Origin: Chamaecyparis obtusa
Taxonomy: Eukaryota; Streptophyta; Pinopsida; Cupressales; Cupressaceae
Direction: 5' to 3'
DNA length: 64,000 bases
Assembly: GCA_027943335.1 (NCBI GenBank)
Contig: BSBK01005652.1
Location: 611,001-675,000 of the forward strand
Shown: positions 46,202 to 58,145 of the stretch, piece after piece
Numbering within the stretch: the first letter of the stretch is position 1
How the letters are laid out: each line of letters begins with the position of its first letter
Program-made: the position numbers and the translations under genes
The notes under the pieces: model-generated
What the model was told of the DNA's origin: nothing
The model's input: the letters and a program-made list of their open reading frames with translations, nothing else
Database searches by the model: none

Positions 46202-46809
46202 GGTTCAATGCATCATGTCATGAAAGATAGACATCATAGCTCTTTGATATGTAGCACCTGCGTGCTTAAGCCCAAATGGCATGACATTCCAACAAAAGGT
46301 ATCCCACACACATGTGAAAGAATTTTTCTCTTGATCTTCTAGAGTAATTTTGATTTGGTTATATCTAGAAAAACCATCCATTAAAGATTACATCTCAAAG
46401 CTTGCAGTCATGTCCACTATCATATCAATGTTAGGTAGTGGAAAATCATGCTTAAGACATGCTTTGTTCACATCCCTAAAATCTGTGCATACTCTTATAG
46501 ATTTGTCTGGTTTTGATATAGGCACAATATTTGAATCCATTCAACATAATTAATAACATGAATGAATCCAACTTTTAGTAGTTTCTCTAATTCATCTTTG
46601 ACCAAGAGTGCAACATATGGATGCATCTTTCTCAATTTTTTCTTAACAAGTTTGACCCCTGGAGCTATAGATAAATGGTGCATTATAAGATCAGGATCCA
46701 ACATTGGCATATCTGAATATTTCCATGCAAAGTTGATCTTCTTTTCTGTTAGGAATGTAGTAAATTTTTTCTTTTCTTCTTCTGATAAGGATTGTGCTAC
46801 ATGAATCAA
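46202..46809 (-). pseudogene. F: reverse transcriptase, N-terminal part
   Basis: 46809-46495 encodes the RT entry region with 'LDPDLIMHHLSIAPGVKLVK' and 'KLRKMHPYVALLVKDEL'. 46494-46202 continues with decayed RT palm motifs ('FSRYNQIKI' near 46340-46370, 'HVCGIPFVGMSCHL' type region near 46280-46320) up to the YVDD box. One frameshift near 46530 and stops near 46205 and 46390. Confidence 0.8.
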
Positions 46810-47700
46810 CTGTGGTTCTTTTGTTGTTCCCTAGTTGATAGATTGAGTGGGCTCAATTAGAACTGGAGATCTATCCTGTAAATGACTCAAAAGGACATCA
46901 AATATCTCATCCTTAGGCACCTCAGAGAGGTTTTCACCTTTGGATACATCTTTTATTTTTACTTTTGTAGGTTCTAAGACTGCCACAAAGTGGTTTTCAC
47001 CCTCAGAACTCCTTTTATTTTTCTTTTTATTCTTATTCTTTTGACTAAGATACTTGATATCTGACTCCATCATGCTAACACTCAGTTCACTGATGGAAGT
47101 CCTAATAGGCTCAACTGCATTGAGTTAGAAAGCAAGGGCATAGTCATTTGGAAAGGTATAGATACCTTGGCTTGGATTCGTGGAGGTTTGGTCAAGAAGT
47201 TTAGGATGTTGGATAGTCAAAGTGGTGAAAGATTGGGAAATAGTGTTTACGGATATGGATCTATCATCATTGGTCCTAACATGACTCTCAAGTTCAAAGG
47301 TGATATTACAACTCAAAATGTTCAATTCATGAATAGGCTCAATGTCATTGTGGGAGTCCACTTCAGCCATTGGTGGATCAGACTCGTTAAGTTTTTCACA
47401 TTGGGTTTAGGTGCATATTGGTGAATAAAATCAACATGTTTTTCTGTGATAAGCTCATCTTCTTTTGGAATGGCTCCCCATTCATAGTCATTTGATTCCT
47501 CATCTATACCTCTAGGAAATCTGAGAATATGTGTAAAGTTAGGATGGATACCCCAAGAAGGGTTACCTTCATATTCTAATTTGAATTCATAATCATGAGA
47601 ATCTATCTTAGAATAGCTTCCACCTTCCTCCTTGTCTATGGGGTCTTCTTTAATATTGGCTAGTTCTTGTGGTGCAACTGTTTCTTGTTCTATAGTAGGT
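46810..47700 (-). pseudogene. F: protease-RT linker, decayed
   Basis: Coding sense with stops and shifts. 'GENHFVAVLEPTKVK' and 'GENLSEVPKDE' are readable at 46900-47010 and match B near 11520-11600. 'NPSWGIHPNFTHIL' lies near 47530-47575. No known domain. Confidence 0.55.
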
Positions 47701-49025
47701 TCTTATGTTTCTACTACATTGACTATTTTTACAAGATCATCTTCAGCTTCAAGGAGGTCTTTTATTTCTTTAGGAAAATGCTCATAAGGAATGAGCTTGT
47801 TGGTGGTGTCAGAATCATCACTGTCAGATTGTTGTGCTCCCTCCTTTGTTGGTTCAATCAATTCTAAGACATGTGGGGAGTTCTTGCTAAGATAGAAAGG
47901 CTTCTTCTTATATCCTAGTCCTATTGTATTCTTGTTGGTTTGACCATGATGGTCAAGAGGTGATAGAAGACCTTTACCTTGTAATCCTAGAGGTCCTTTT
48001 CTAGTATATCCCATTTTTGTGATCAATTTGTCCCCTGGTCCATATGACTTCTGAGGAATTTTTCTTGAAGTAGAGTCACATTTTTGGACTGATTAGGATT
48101 GAGGTTCATCCTTGTATAACCATGCAAGAACAACTTCATCTTCCTCAAAATCTTGTTTAGATAATTTTTCTGTGACAAAACTTCCATTGAATATGACTTG
48201 GGATTCTTTAGCTGTAGGTTTCACTTTGTCAGATGGTTGTCCATAAGATTTTGGGGACAACGGGAGAGATGTGGGAGATAAAATAGGTTCCATTGTGTAT
48301 TCTCTGATGCCCTTATCTTTGATTTTGACTTCTTTAGCAATGTCTTCCATTTTAGAGGTTGAAGCAATGTCTAGCTTCTTAGTGGAAGATTCTTTGTTGT
48401 TAGGAACAAGTTTATCAACACTTTCTTTCAAAGCATTGCAAGTTGTATATAGATCAGCTGTAATCATCACCTCTACTCCTTCATAAGGGAATTTCACACA
48501 TTGATGGTATGTGGAAGGAATAGCTCTCATTTCATGTATCCAGGGTTTTCCCAGAAGGATGTTGTAAGCCAAAGGCAGATCAAGAACTTGACATATGGTG
48601 TCTTTGATAACAAGTCCTATTCTAATAGGTAAGCCAATAGTTCATTTGGAAGATCTTTCTTGCTCATCGTATGCTTTGATAGTTATCTTCTTCTTAGGAT
48701 CAATGGAAGTTTTAGATAATCCCAAGTGTGTGATCAAGTTGTAAGAACAAATGTTGAGACCAGGGCCTCCATATATCAACACATGTTTGACACAATGGTT
48801 TTGGATCAAGACTTCAATGTGCAAGGGCTGGTTATGTGGATGACTCAAGGAGTTATCATCTTCCTTTGAAAAGGAGATATACTATGGAGATGTCAGATGA
48901 ACAACCATAGTCTGGAATCTATCTAAATCAAGGTTGTCATGAACATTGGATCCGAGTAGAGATTTGTCTAGAATGGCTCTATGAGCTGGAGATATCCGAA
49001 GCAACTCAAACATGGAGATTTTAGC
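47701..49025 (-). pseudogene. F: protease and G-patch-like region
   Basis: The protease starts near 49025. The active site reads 'HVLIYGGPGLNIC' near 48750-48790, where B has 'VLIDGGASLNIC'; the catalytic Asp is Tyr, so it is inactive. '[19 protein letters not shown]' lies near 48500-48560. A variable, Lys/Glu-rich linker (48490-48100) leads to the G-patch-like segment 48026-47890 with 'ITKMGYTRKGPLGLQGKG' and 'TIGLGYKKK'. Stops near 48640 and 48090. Confidence 0.8.
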
Positions 49026-50766
49026 ATTGGTATGCTAGAGTTGTTGGACAATATTGTATGATGTTGGCCTTGTGTCTTTAGGATTTGATGATTTAGAGGC
49101 AGCCCTCTATTTAGAAGTAGATGAAAGATTGAAAGGCATCTTAGGGACATTTGATGAATTAGAAGTTTGTCCTTGTAGATGCGTCTGAGCTTGTGATCAA
49201 GTAACTGCATTTGCTGATTGATTATCTCTATCTTTTCCTACAATTGTGATGACATTGCAACGCTTAGATAGGCATGGTTGAACCATATTTATGACAACAT
49301 TGTTTCCAGAGTAGGCATAATTGACTTTAGCACCCACATTAGGCTGAGAAGATGAATCTCCTTGATTATGTTTCAGAAATGGTTCCGTGAATGCTGTATG
49401 ATCATTATTGCTTTTATGATTGTCAATTATGATTTCTCCATTATCAATTTTGTCTTGTATGATGTGTTTCAAGCGGATGCAGTTATTAGTCTTATGAACC
49501 TTATTGCAATGGAAGTCACATAAATTGTTCTCTCTCCACCATTTTGGTTTAGGCTCAGGATCAAATTTTTTTATCTCAGGCAAGGAGATGATGTTGTTAG
49601 CCAACAGAGTTTTCATGGCAGATTCCAAGGACTCTCCAAGAGGAGTAAACTTATGTTTAGGATCTGTAGCCCAAGGTTTATACTTAGAGGACTTCTTGTT
49701 AGACTATGTTGCTTTAGCTTTAGAAGCTTTGGCTTGGGTGCCAATAGTGAGATTGAAAGTAGGTGTCTTAGATGGGGCACGAATAGTATCAACAATGCCG
49801 CCACTGACAACTCCTTTATTCTAGTTCCAATTTTTGCCTTTGTCTTTAGAATTAGATCCAGATTCATACTTGTCCTTTTGAAGTGATACGTCACCTTTTT
49901 GTACAAGTACTTTCTCAATTTTGATTGTATTTTCTACCATCTTATCAAAGGATGTATGATTTTGCATTTGCAAATGGTAGTTGAGTTCTGGAACAAGATT
50001 GTTGATGAAAATTTCTAGCTTCTTAGTTTTTGGAATAGGTCTAGCATATAGAGAAATTTTTTTCCTTCATCTTTTGAGAAAAGTCAGGAATGGTTCTCTT
50101 GAGTTCTATTTTAGATTGCAGATATCGATCATAGTGACCGGATGTTGGATATTGTAGGAGTATAGTTGATAGAATATTTTTATTAACTCCTCAAAAGTTT
50201 TGATAGTAGGAGGCATTTTTGAGAACCAATGAATAGTTGACCCTCCTAGTGATAGGGAGAAAAGACACATTAAGTAGGTTGGTTCATGCATGAACTCCAT
50301 AGATTGAGTACAAAATTCTTTGACATGATCTTGAGGATCAGAGTTTCCATCATACTTATCATATTTAGGCATCTCCACTCTTTTAGGGAATGGTGGCATG
50401 TACAAGTCTTTATCAAATGGAAAAGGACATAGAGCCTCCATGGAGAACTCTTTAGGTTCCTTCTCTTTTTCAAGTTTTTTAAGTTTGACTTGCATGGAAT
50501 GCATCTATTTCATCATAGCGGTGATTGGAGTTTCTTCCTCATGTTTAATGATATCTTCAACATTAAAGTTGGGAGGAAGTTTAGCTCCTTGATGAGCTAA
50601 CTCTAGGAAGTATGTTTCTCTGTCTTCCTTCAAGAAATGCTTCATCATTTTCTTGAAGTCATCATTGTTTTGATATCAAGCAATTTCATAAGGTGTGGGT
50701 TCTTGATCTGCACCATGTTGAGAGTGATGTCCTTGAGACCCATGGTTTGTCCCTCCTTGAGACATG
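49026..50766 (-). pseudogene. gag: F: Gag
   Basis: Likely ATG near 50766 (MSQGGTNHGSQGHHSQ). The capsid core contains 'EMPKYDKYDGNSDPQDHVKE' near 50310-50370, 'IHWFSKMPPTIKTFEEL' near 50185-50235 and 'PFLTFLKR' near 50070-50100. A Lys/Ser-rich linker (49750-49870) precedes the metal-binding motif 'LCDFHCNKVHKTNNCIRLK' near 49465-49525, with all Cys/His ligands kept. Stops near 50506, 50104 and 49196. Close to B's Gag throughout. Confidence 0.83.
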
Positions 50767-51438
50767 TTAGGAGTTTTAGGACTCCCTGGGATAGATTGAT
50801 GTAGAGTTTGTTGATTTCCTCTGTGGATTGATGGAGGGGGGGGATGTAACTAGTTTTTAATCGAAGATTGTCAAGACCATCATATTTGTAAAGAATTTAA
50901 TTGTAGAGTTCCTCAAAGGTTGGACCCACATGAGTAGACAAGGTAAGGTTTTGGATACTTCTCGTATTTCTTGTGTGAAGAAGCTCTAGTTTCCACCATT
51001 AACCTTGGGTGAAGCAAGAGAGAAAGATGAAGACAATTGAAGAATGACCTAATTCAAGAAGATCAAATGACGCAATCTTGTCAAGATTGGATTGATTAAA
51101 GATTAGATTGGACATAAATGAAGGATGCTATGCCCTAGTAGTATGGGTAGATGCCCAAAAGATGGTGGACATGAGCTCACAAAACTTAGCCATTTTGTAT
51201 GAAGATTGAATTTGAAGATAATTTTGACAAGGTTTTGACACAAGATGAAAAAGACTCAAATCGATAAATCAGAAGGCTAAATCAGACTCAAGAGACCACT
51301 TTAGGTGGATGAGTGAATTCTTTCTATTTTTTTCTATGTTCTTAACATAGTGAATATTTTGACAAAATCTGGAAATAGGCTATAAAAATTGGATTCTTGA
51401 CAAATTTGACAAGTTTCTGACAACTTTTTGAAAATCCT

Positions 51439-51628
51439 GATATGAGTTTCTCCAAGCTCGTACGACTTTGGGTATGTTCTCAAATGACAATTGATAGGAC
51501 TCGTATGACAGTTGCTACCAAGGATAATTCTCTTTTGATTTCTACTAAAAAAACTTGTACGACATATTACTGACCCCCGTATGACAATACAGGGGTTTTG
51601 AAACGACTCTTGGAAAAACCCGTATGAC
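51439..51628. repeat. F leader: phased CGTACG/CGTATG motifs, gag-proximal
   Basis: Clear cores start at 51459 (CGTACG), 51502 (CGTATG), 51556 (TGTACG), 51578 (CGTATG) and 51621 (CGTATG). Weaker ones are at 51439, 51481 and 51600. Steps are 20, 22, 21, 54, 22, 22, 21. A GACaa tail often follows the core. Confidence 0.75.
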
Positions 51629-52999
51629 TTTTTGAGACTATGGGACAACTTTTGACTCTAGAAAGGAATTTTGCTTCAAATTTTGCAATTTTTAGATTTT
51701 CAGTTTCAGATTGTTGAAAATTTTTTCTGTCCAGTTTTGAAGATTTGTGTAATAGTTCATCTCAAATAACCAAGTAGATATCAAGCACACAAAACAACAA
51801 GAAAGGGAAGCAAGCAATCATCTAAAAACAATGAACAAGGGAAAAAGCAACCTTGCGCATGAACAAACAATAGTGACTTAATGTGCTAATCCTTAAGAGT
51901 GCTAGTTTTGTATATTCCAAAAAGTTTTTCAATAACGCACATATTCCTAGAAAATGAAAAATTGGCCTCACTAGGGTTTGTAGTAATGGTTTGACTCTGC
52001 AACTTTTGTGATCTCAAGAGGAAAAAATCCAATCTAGGTGCACCATGGTTTTGACATAGTCTAAGAATTTAATCAATTAGGAGCTTCTAGGGAGATCTGA
52101 TAGCCCAACAAGAGACCACACCTGTGAATATTTCCTCCACAAAGATATTTATATAACAACTGTTGCTACCATGAAAAAAATGGCTATTACCACTTGAGGT
52201 TCTATCCACGTGGTTGATCCAATTAAGGGAATGTCCACTATGGTTAACCCTCTCTAAAGGTGACTCACAAAAGATACCACAGGGGGACTAGATCAGATTT
52301 AAGGATCTGGGTTTCTGGTACTATCCAAAAAGGAAGTAGAGCATAATCCTCTAGCCTCTTCACTTCACCAAAAAAAAGCAGACAGATTAATTCGACATGC
52401 TAAGACTTAAATTATCTCACCAAGATCTATGATGTTTACCACTTATGGTCTATCAATCTCTCCGGAGAGAGAATGTATCGATCAAAAGATGAAGACTCAA
52501 AAATCCAGTAGAACACAAGATAAACCTCAGTATCCTCCCTACCTACAAGGGGATCCTTCGTCAAGAAGAGCTTTGTATGCATGAACAAGAGAAAGAAGCC
52601 CACTCTCTCAAGATCATCCACAAATAGTGTTCATAGGGCCTATTTATTATGTGTAATAGATATGATGAAAGCAAATCTATGTTCATTTTATAGCCCAAAA
52701 ACTGAAGTTTTTGATATGAAAGAAAGAAAAGTCACACAAGCTTGACACATGAGAGTTTGTTTTATATTCAAATCGAACTGTTATCAGATTGAGAAGAATA
52801 CCCGAGTTCCTCACAATGTGCTTAGTAGATTTTACCTATTTTAGCAATTTAGTTGTGCTTTTCCAATCAAAATTAGCAAAGATCCATCATAAACATCAAA
52901 GTTTAATTGTTAGGGTTAGCTGTTAGTCCAAATCTGAAAATCAAATTTGACAAACTGCCTAAAAATCTAAATTGACAATTCAATCCTAGTACCAAAACT

Positions 53000-53233
53000 C
53001 GGATGACAATGGTTTACCTATCATATGACAATCCAAATCCCATATGACAGTGGGTCACCTCTGGCACAATTATCTGGAAACTTGTACAACAGTGGGTATC
53101 TGTTCAAATGATAAAGAAGTTTACAAATGACAATCTATAAGTTATGATACGAGCCTTAAAATTGCCAAATGTCGTACGAAACTCAGAGGGATCTGGCATG
53201 GGTTTATGACAAAACTTGTATGAAAATTGTATG
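53000..53233. repeat. F leader: phased CGTACG/CATATG motifs, PBS-proximal
   Basis: Cores or degenerate cores start at 53000 (CGGATGAC), 53022 and 53041 (CATATGAC), 53083 (TGTACAAC), 53105, 53124, 53146, 53173 (CGTACGAA), 53203 and 53217. Typical steps are 19-22 bp or twice that. The block ends about 90 bp from the PBS. Confidence 0.7.
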
Positions 53234-53319
53234 GATAGAGAATAAAATCACATAATTGACTAGAAAATGATAGAAAAGTGGTAGAAATGTGATATAGAAG
53301 AAATGGAAACCCATTTCAG

Positions 53320-53338
53320 GGCCCCATGGTGGGCGCCA
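53320..53338 (-). promoter_or_regulatory. F: primer binding site
   Basis: On the - strand TGGCGCCCACCATGGGGCC begins 4 nt after the LTR end (CACACACA). Near-identical to B's site. Confidence 0.8.
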
Positions 53339-53342
53339 GAAA

Positions 53343-54477
53343 TGTGTGTGTGAAAATTATACCTAGCTATGGACACAACACTTCAGTAAAACATTAGAGG
53401 TTAGCAAAATTGAAATCTTTAAATAATTGAAACTAAGCTAACCAGGTGATTTACTGCCTTCTAGTAGGTGCGAGTATGATGTTCTCAGATTGAAATCGAG
53501 ATCAATGATAATGCAACACCTAAATGAAGGATTTGAATGCAAAAGATTGAAAAATTGTATAGATGCAGATTAATCTATGTTTTTGTATTTTCTATGCAAT
53601 AAGATGAAAAAATTGATATGAATCTAATATAAAATTGAAATTGATTAAAAATGATATGCAGATTTAATCTAAGAATGATATGAATGAATATGAATGCTAT
53701 GATATGAAAACTATGCAAAACTATGATCAACAATGAAAGATCTCACAAATCACCTGTCGCAAATGCTTAATCCTTTAATCGCCAATTCACCAGAATAATT
53801 ATGCAAATTTGAGTGTTGATAATTGTGAAGAGCTGAGCCTTGATTTTATAGAAATCTAGGGCTTGAGGATGCATTGAGAAAAGCCATAAATCACTCTTGA
53901 TAAACTCAGGTTGATTTTTGAGTTATCAAGAAATCAAAGTTAATTAACTCACAAAAATCATGCAAAAGTAGTGTTTAACTCAAAATAGAGTTTAGATCAA
54001 ATTTTCAACTCATCATCAGATGTTGAGTTTAAATTTAAAATTGGTTGTTGATTTCTAGTTGACTGCTTTTCTGATCGTGCATGATTTAATATGAATTAAT
54101 TTAATAAATAAAGTGATTTATTTTCCACTTAACTAATTTTTGAATTAAAACAATTGATTTATGAGTTAATCAATTATTAAATCAAACTTTTATTCAAAAA
54201 CTATATTATTAAATATTAACAATTGATATTAATTAATTAAATAAGAATTTAATCAATTAGACATGAGATTTTTGATTTATTGTCAAAATTAAGTAACATA
54301 ATTTAAGAATAAATAGAATTAAATTTAATTAAATAATTAAGTGGCAGAATTAAATCTAATTAATTAAATAGTTATAATATTCAATTAATCAAACTTTACG
54401 ATAAATAAGATTTATCGCCAAATAATTATTAAATCAAAGATAATTAGGGTAAAATAGGGAATATTCAAGGAATATTC
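53343..54477 (-). repeat. F: 5' LTR, interrupted by CACTA element G
   Basis: Starts TGTGTGTGTG beside the PBS and aligns with 37223-37880, but is longer by about 480 bp (53605-54088). It stops at AATATTC (54477), where G begins; the left LTR continues there with TCTGATGC (37881). The last about 144 bp should lie beyond G. Confidence 0.85.
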
Positions 54478-54579
54478 CACTACAACATTTGGGGTCAAAT
54501 TTCGACGCCAATTTGTGATGCCACTACAATTTGTGTATGTTTTTTGTGTTTTTTTTTGCAAGTGCCCCTGATGGTGCCG

Positions 54580-54830
54580 TAATAGCGACACTATTGTTGT
54601 AATTGTGACACCCATTTGGTTATAAATGAAAAAAAAGAAAAAGGAAGTGTCATTTGTAATTTGTGAATTCGAAGAGCTGCCGCGAAGATGACATTGCATT
54701 TCTGCATGGCGCGAAGAGGGCATGCGAGTTTGGCATGCGTGAGCAAAGAGGCCGGCACCATTTGGGAAGAGAGAACTGGAACTTGAGGTAGGCATTCAAG
54801 ATTTTTCTTATCATTAACTCAATTTTAGTG
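54580..54830 (+). repeat. G: subterminal module, copy 1
   Basis: From 'TGTAATTGTGACACCCATTT' through 'GAAGAGCTGCCGCGAAGATG' to 'TTGAGGTAGGCATTCAAG'. It recurs in the same orientation at 59985-60190 with many CpG losses (for example CCGCGAAG to CCACGAAG). More GC-rich than its surroundings. Confidence 0.8.
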
Positions 54831-54834
54831 GCAT

Positions 54835-56150
54835 TGTTTATTTGATAGCATTGTTAATAGTGGCATTGTTTACATCTTAATTAGCATTTGGAATGCTCGA
54901 TGACCCGCGAGCTTTGAGAGCTAGGGCATCATTGCTATTACCTTCAAGGCATTGTGTGAAGTGTTTGATCTCTCTTTATTTGTTTTGCTATTGATATTCA
55001 CTATGTGGTACTCCCTATTTGTGATCATTTCACAAGGAAATGTCTTGATGGCTCGTGGGTTGCAAGCTAGGGCATCATACATTGTTTATGAGCTCACTAT
55101 TTAATACTTGCATTGTTTACATCTTATCATTTGGAATTCCTAATGACCTGTGAGCTTTGAGAGCTAGGGCATCACTTCTATTACCTTCAAGGCATTGTGT
55201 GAAGTGTTTGATCTCTCTTTATTTGTTTTGCTATTGATATTCACTATGTGGTACTCCCCGCTTATGATCATTTCACAAGGAAATGTCTTGATGGCTCACG
55301 GGCTGCAAGCTAGGGTATCATACATTGTTCATGAGCTCACTGTTTAATACTGGCATTGTTTACATATTTTCATTTGGAATGCTTGATGACCTGCGTGCTT
55401 TGAGAGCTAGGGCATCATTTCTATTACCTTCAAGACATTGTGTGAAGTGTTTGATCTCTCTTTATTTTTTTTTCTATTGATATTCACTATGTGGTACTCC
55501 CCGCTTATGATCATTTCATGAGGAAATGTCAAACTGATATGAAACTAATCTATATGAAAAACTTGATATGAAACTATCTAAGAATGATATGCAAAAAAAA
55601 TAGATTAATTGCATTCAATTCATATCTAGATCAATTGCATTCAAATCCTTCATTTAGGTGTCGTCTAGGTCACTGATCTCGATAACAATCTGAGAACATT
55701 AATCTCGCACCTACTAGAAGGCAGTAAATTGCTTGGTTAAATTAGATTTCAATTTTGCACAATTTTGATTTTAGCTAACCTCTAATGTTTTACTGAAGTG
55801 TTGTGTCTATAGATCAGGTACAATTTTCACACACACATTTCTGGGCTAGGGCATCATACATTGTTCATGAGCTCACTGTTTAATACTGACATTGTTTACA
55901 TCTTTTCATTTGGAATTCTTGATGACCTGCGAGCTTTGAGAGCTAGGGTATTGTTTCTATTACCTTAAAGGCATTGTGTGAAGTGTTTGATCTCTCTTTA
56001 TTTGTTTTGCTATTGATATTCACTATGTGGTACTCCCCGTTTATGATCATTTCATGAGGAAATGTCTTGATGGCTCGCGGACTGCAAGCTAGGGCATCAT
56101 ACACTGTTCATGAGCTCACTGTTTAATACTGGCATTGTTCACGAGCTCAC
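54835..56150 (+). repeat. G: about 243-bp tandem repeats, first block
   Basis: The anchor GTGGTACTCC occurs at 55005, 55248 and 55491 (steps of 243) and again at 56027 after an inserted F-LTR fragment. Each unit includes 'GAGAGCTAGGGCATCA', 'AAGTGTTTGATCTCTC' and 'GAGGAAATGTCTTGATGGCT'. Confidence 0.88.
55531..55844 (+). repeat. F-type LTR fragment inside G repeats
   Basis: Reverse complement of the start of F's 5' LTR (about 53343-53640), plus the first 7 nt of the adjoining leader (TTTCTGG), which is the spacer and PBS start. It replaces about 22 bp of a 243-bp unit: the unit breaks after 'GAAATGTC' and resumes at 'GCTAGGGCATC'. Not a solo LTR, because it crosses the LTR-PBS border and lacks the other LTR end. 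Confidence 0.85.
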
Positions 56151-58145
56151 TATTTAATATCTAGCATCATGCAAACATACATTAATACACTTACTATTTT
56201 GAATTTGATCTCAGGCATCATGCAATGTTATTGCTGCCATTGCATGCTTGCTATTGTTGTGCACCATATATTGTTTTATACACTGTTTATTTCATTGAGA
56301 CTGTGAGCTTGGCATTTGTAATGTATTTTCTGTTATTGGATCAATGATACCATGTTATTGAGTCTATGTATGGCTTGACTATGTACATGCATAATTATAG
56401 ATGAAGATAAGTAATATGGTGCTAGTCATTGCTTAGATCCTTTGGATCTAACCCCATATTTTCATTCCTTGCAGGTTTTGGATCATACAAGAGCATACTG
56501 GATTGAACCTCAAGTCAACACTTCATTACTTCAGGAAATGTCTGGTACCTTCATTATTTATGTTCATCCACTTATGTATGTTTGCATTCATTCATATTCT
56601 TCTGAAAGTTGGCTATTAGTGACCATATAGGACCATTCTTGATGTTTTTGGGTCATTTGATGAAAAGATGTAAGTAGGGACATCAATAATAAAATAGGAA
56701 TATCTTCATGGGGATATATTAAGATTAATATCGTAAGTAAAAAAATTACATAGTGGCATTCAGATTAAGTGCAATATGAATTCACATGCCTTTAATTATG
56801 ATACACTTTTGAAATTATCACTCATTGGGCATTTGACAATTCAAGATATAAGTATTAGAATATAAACTGTTGCAAAAGGAGGAAACCCATATGTATCTAT
56901 CATCATTTAATAAAAAATATAAAAGTATCCCACAGACACACAGTTGCTATTATAACAACCATCCTCTAATCCGATGGTGTACTAGTCTCAACGTAAGAAC
57001 AATTTACTTAAGCCATCATATAAGTATCATCCTAAAGTTTAAGTAGACATTGACTATGAATATACAACACTGAGCCATAATAAATTACAGAGTTTTACTA
57101 CAATTTCTATATCCATTTACAATCATCCTACTACTTACACTACAATTTCTATGTCCACTTGCCACTGTTGCATTAGTTTCACTGCAATTTCTATGTCCAC
57201 TACCATTAAAATATATCACTCCTCCTGTTATATAGGCATCCTTCTCATTAAGTGTTTCCATTAAAATATATCACTCTTGTTATATAATGTATATGCATAC
57301 TTGTTTAAAATTCTATACTTGTTGCTCTTAAATATTATTACCATTTCACTCAAATTTACATGAAATTAAAACCAAGCGCAAAATGTATACATATGTGTAA
57401 GTATAGGAGAAGCTAGATTTTGCAACTATTGAAAAAAAAAACTATACCAATAGCAGCTTACGAGAAACTATACTTGTGCTTACCACACCATACCTCAACA
57501 TCATAATGCTTATCATTTTTAAGCTTGAGCAAAGCTTCGTACCACGCACTATTCATAGATTTGTACGCAATGCTGATTTAGGCTGTAGGTAAACTACATG
57601 TGTCATGTAAACAACATGGTTGAATGCAATCTCTTTTGCATGTTTTCAAGAGTTTTCCCACCAATACAAGCGCAAATAACACATTTAACGTAATCTACAA
57701 ATAGTGCGTGGTATGAAGTCTCGCTGAAGCTTAAAATATATCCACTCCTCATGTTATTGTCAAAATTAAATTCAAATATTTCTCAAAATATTTATACTTG
57801 TAGAGTTAAGATATCCTTATCTCAATAATAAAATAATCTTCCATAATAGCTTTTGAATCACATTAACACACACCCATGTTCTGTAGCATATTTCATTTTA
57901 TAAGTGTATGGCTGATGTCCCTATTTTGAAGTGTTTGATCATTTCTATTACCTTCAAGACATTGTGTGAAGTATTTGATCTCTCTTTATTTGTTTTGTTG
58001 TGCATATACCTTCTCTGATCAACTTTGATATGCACAGGTGATGAACATTCATATTTTCCTAAGTAGTACTTTGAGCTTTCCTTCAACACATGTACTATTG
58101 TGAAAATCATCACAAGTCCATTTGTTCCAGGAAAGCTCATAGTAC
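56150..58145 (+). repeat. G: mixed repeat modules and AT-rich spacer
   Basis: 56210-56330 ('CATGCAATGTTATTGCTGCC', then 'CATTGAGACTGTGAGCTTGG') recurs at 59120-59235 and inverted at 59735-59830 and 60300-60430. 56365-56640 ('TATGGCTTGACTATG' to 'TTGATGTTTTTGGGTCATTT') recurs at 59245-59480 and 62745-63050. 57490-57900 recurs at 60840-61072 plus 62562-62745. 56640-57480 holds only AT-rich sequence with short 'ACAATTTCTATGTCCAC' repeats near 57100-57200. Confidence 0.75.

Larger units (their letters stand above)
50767..53319 (-). other. F: untranslated leader
   Basis: About 2.5 kb without convincing coding sense. Two phased motif blocks lie at 51439-51628 and 53000-53233. The middle (51780-52800) shows nothing recognisable; it may hold an intron, since leader splicing occurs in some Ogre-type elements, but I cannot place one. 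Confidence 0.6.
37223..54477 (-). mobile_element. Element F: Ogre/Tat-clade Ty3/gypsy with opposite-strand PMD gene
   Basis: On the - strand: 5' LTR (from beyond the window, interrupted at 54478 by G), PBS (53338-53320), leader with two phased arrays, gag, protease, G-patch-like region, RT, RNase H, archaeal-type RNase H, integrase, then a gene on the + strand (39084-41588), PPT and 3' LTR (38024-37223). All domains of the clade are identifiable but decayed. It inserted into the LTR at 36096-37222. Confidence 0.9.
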
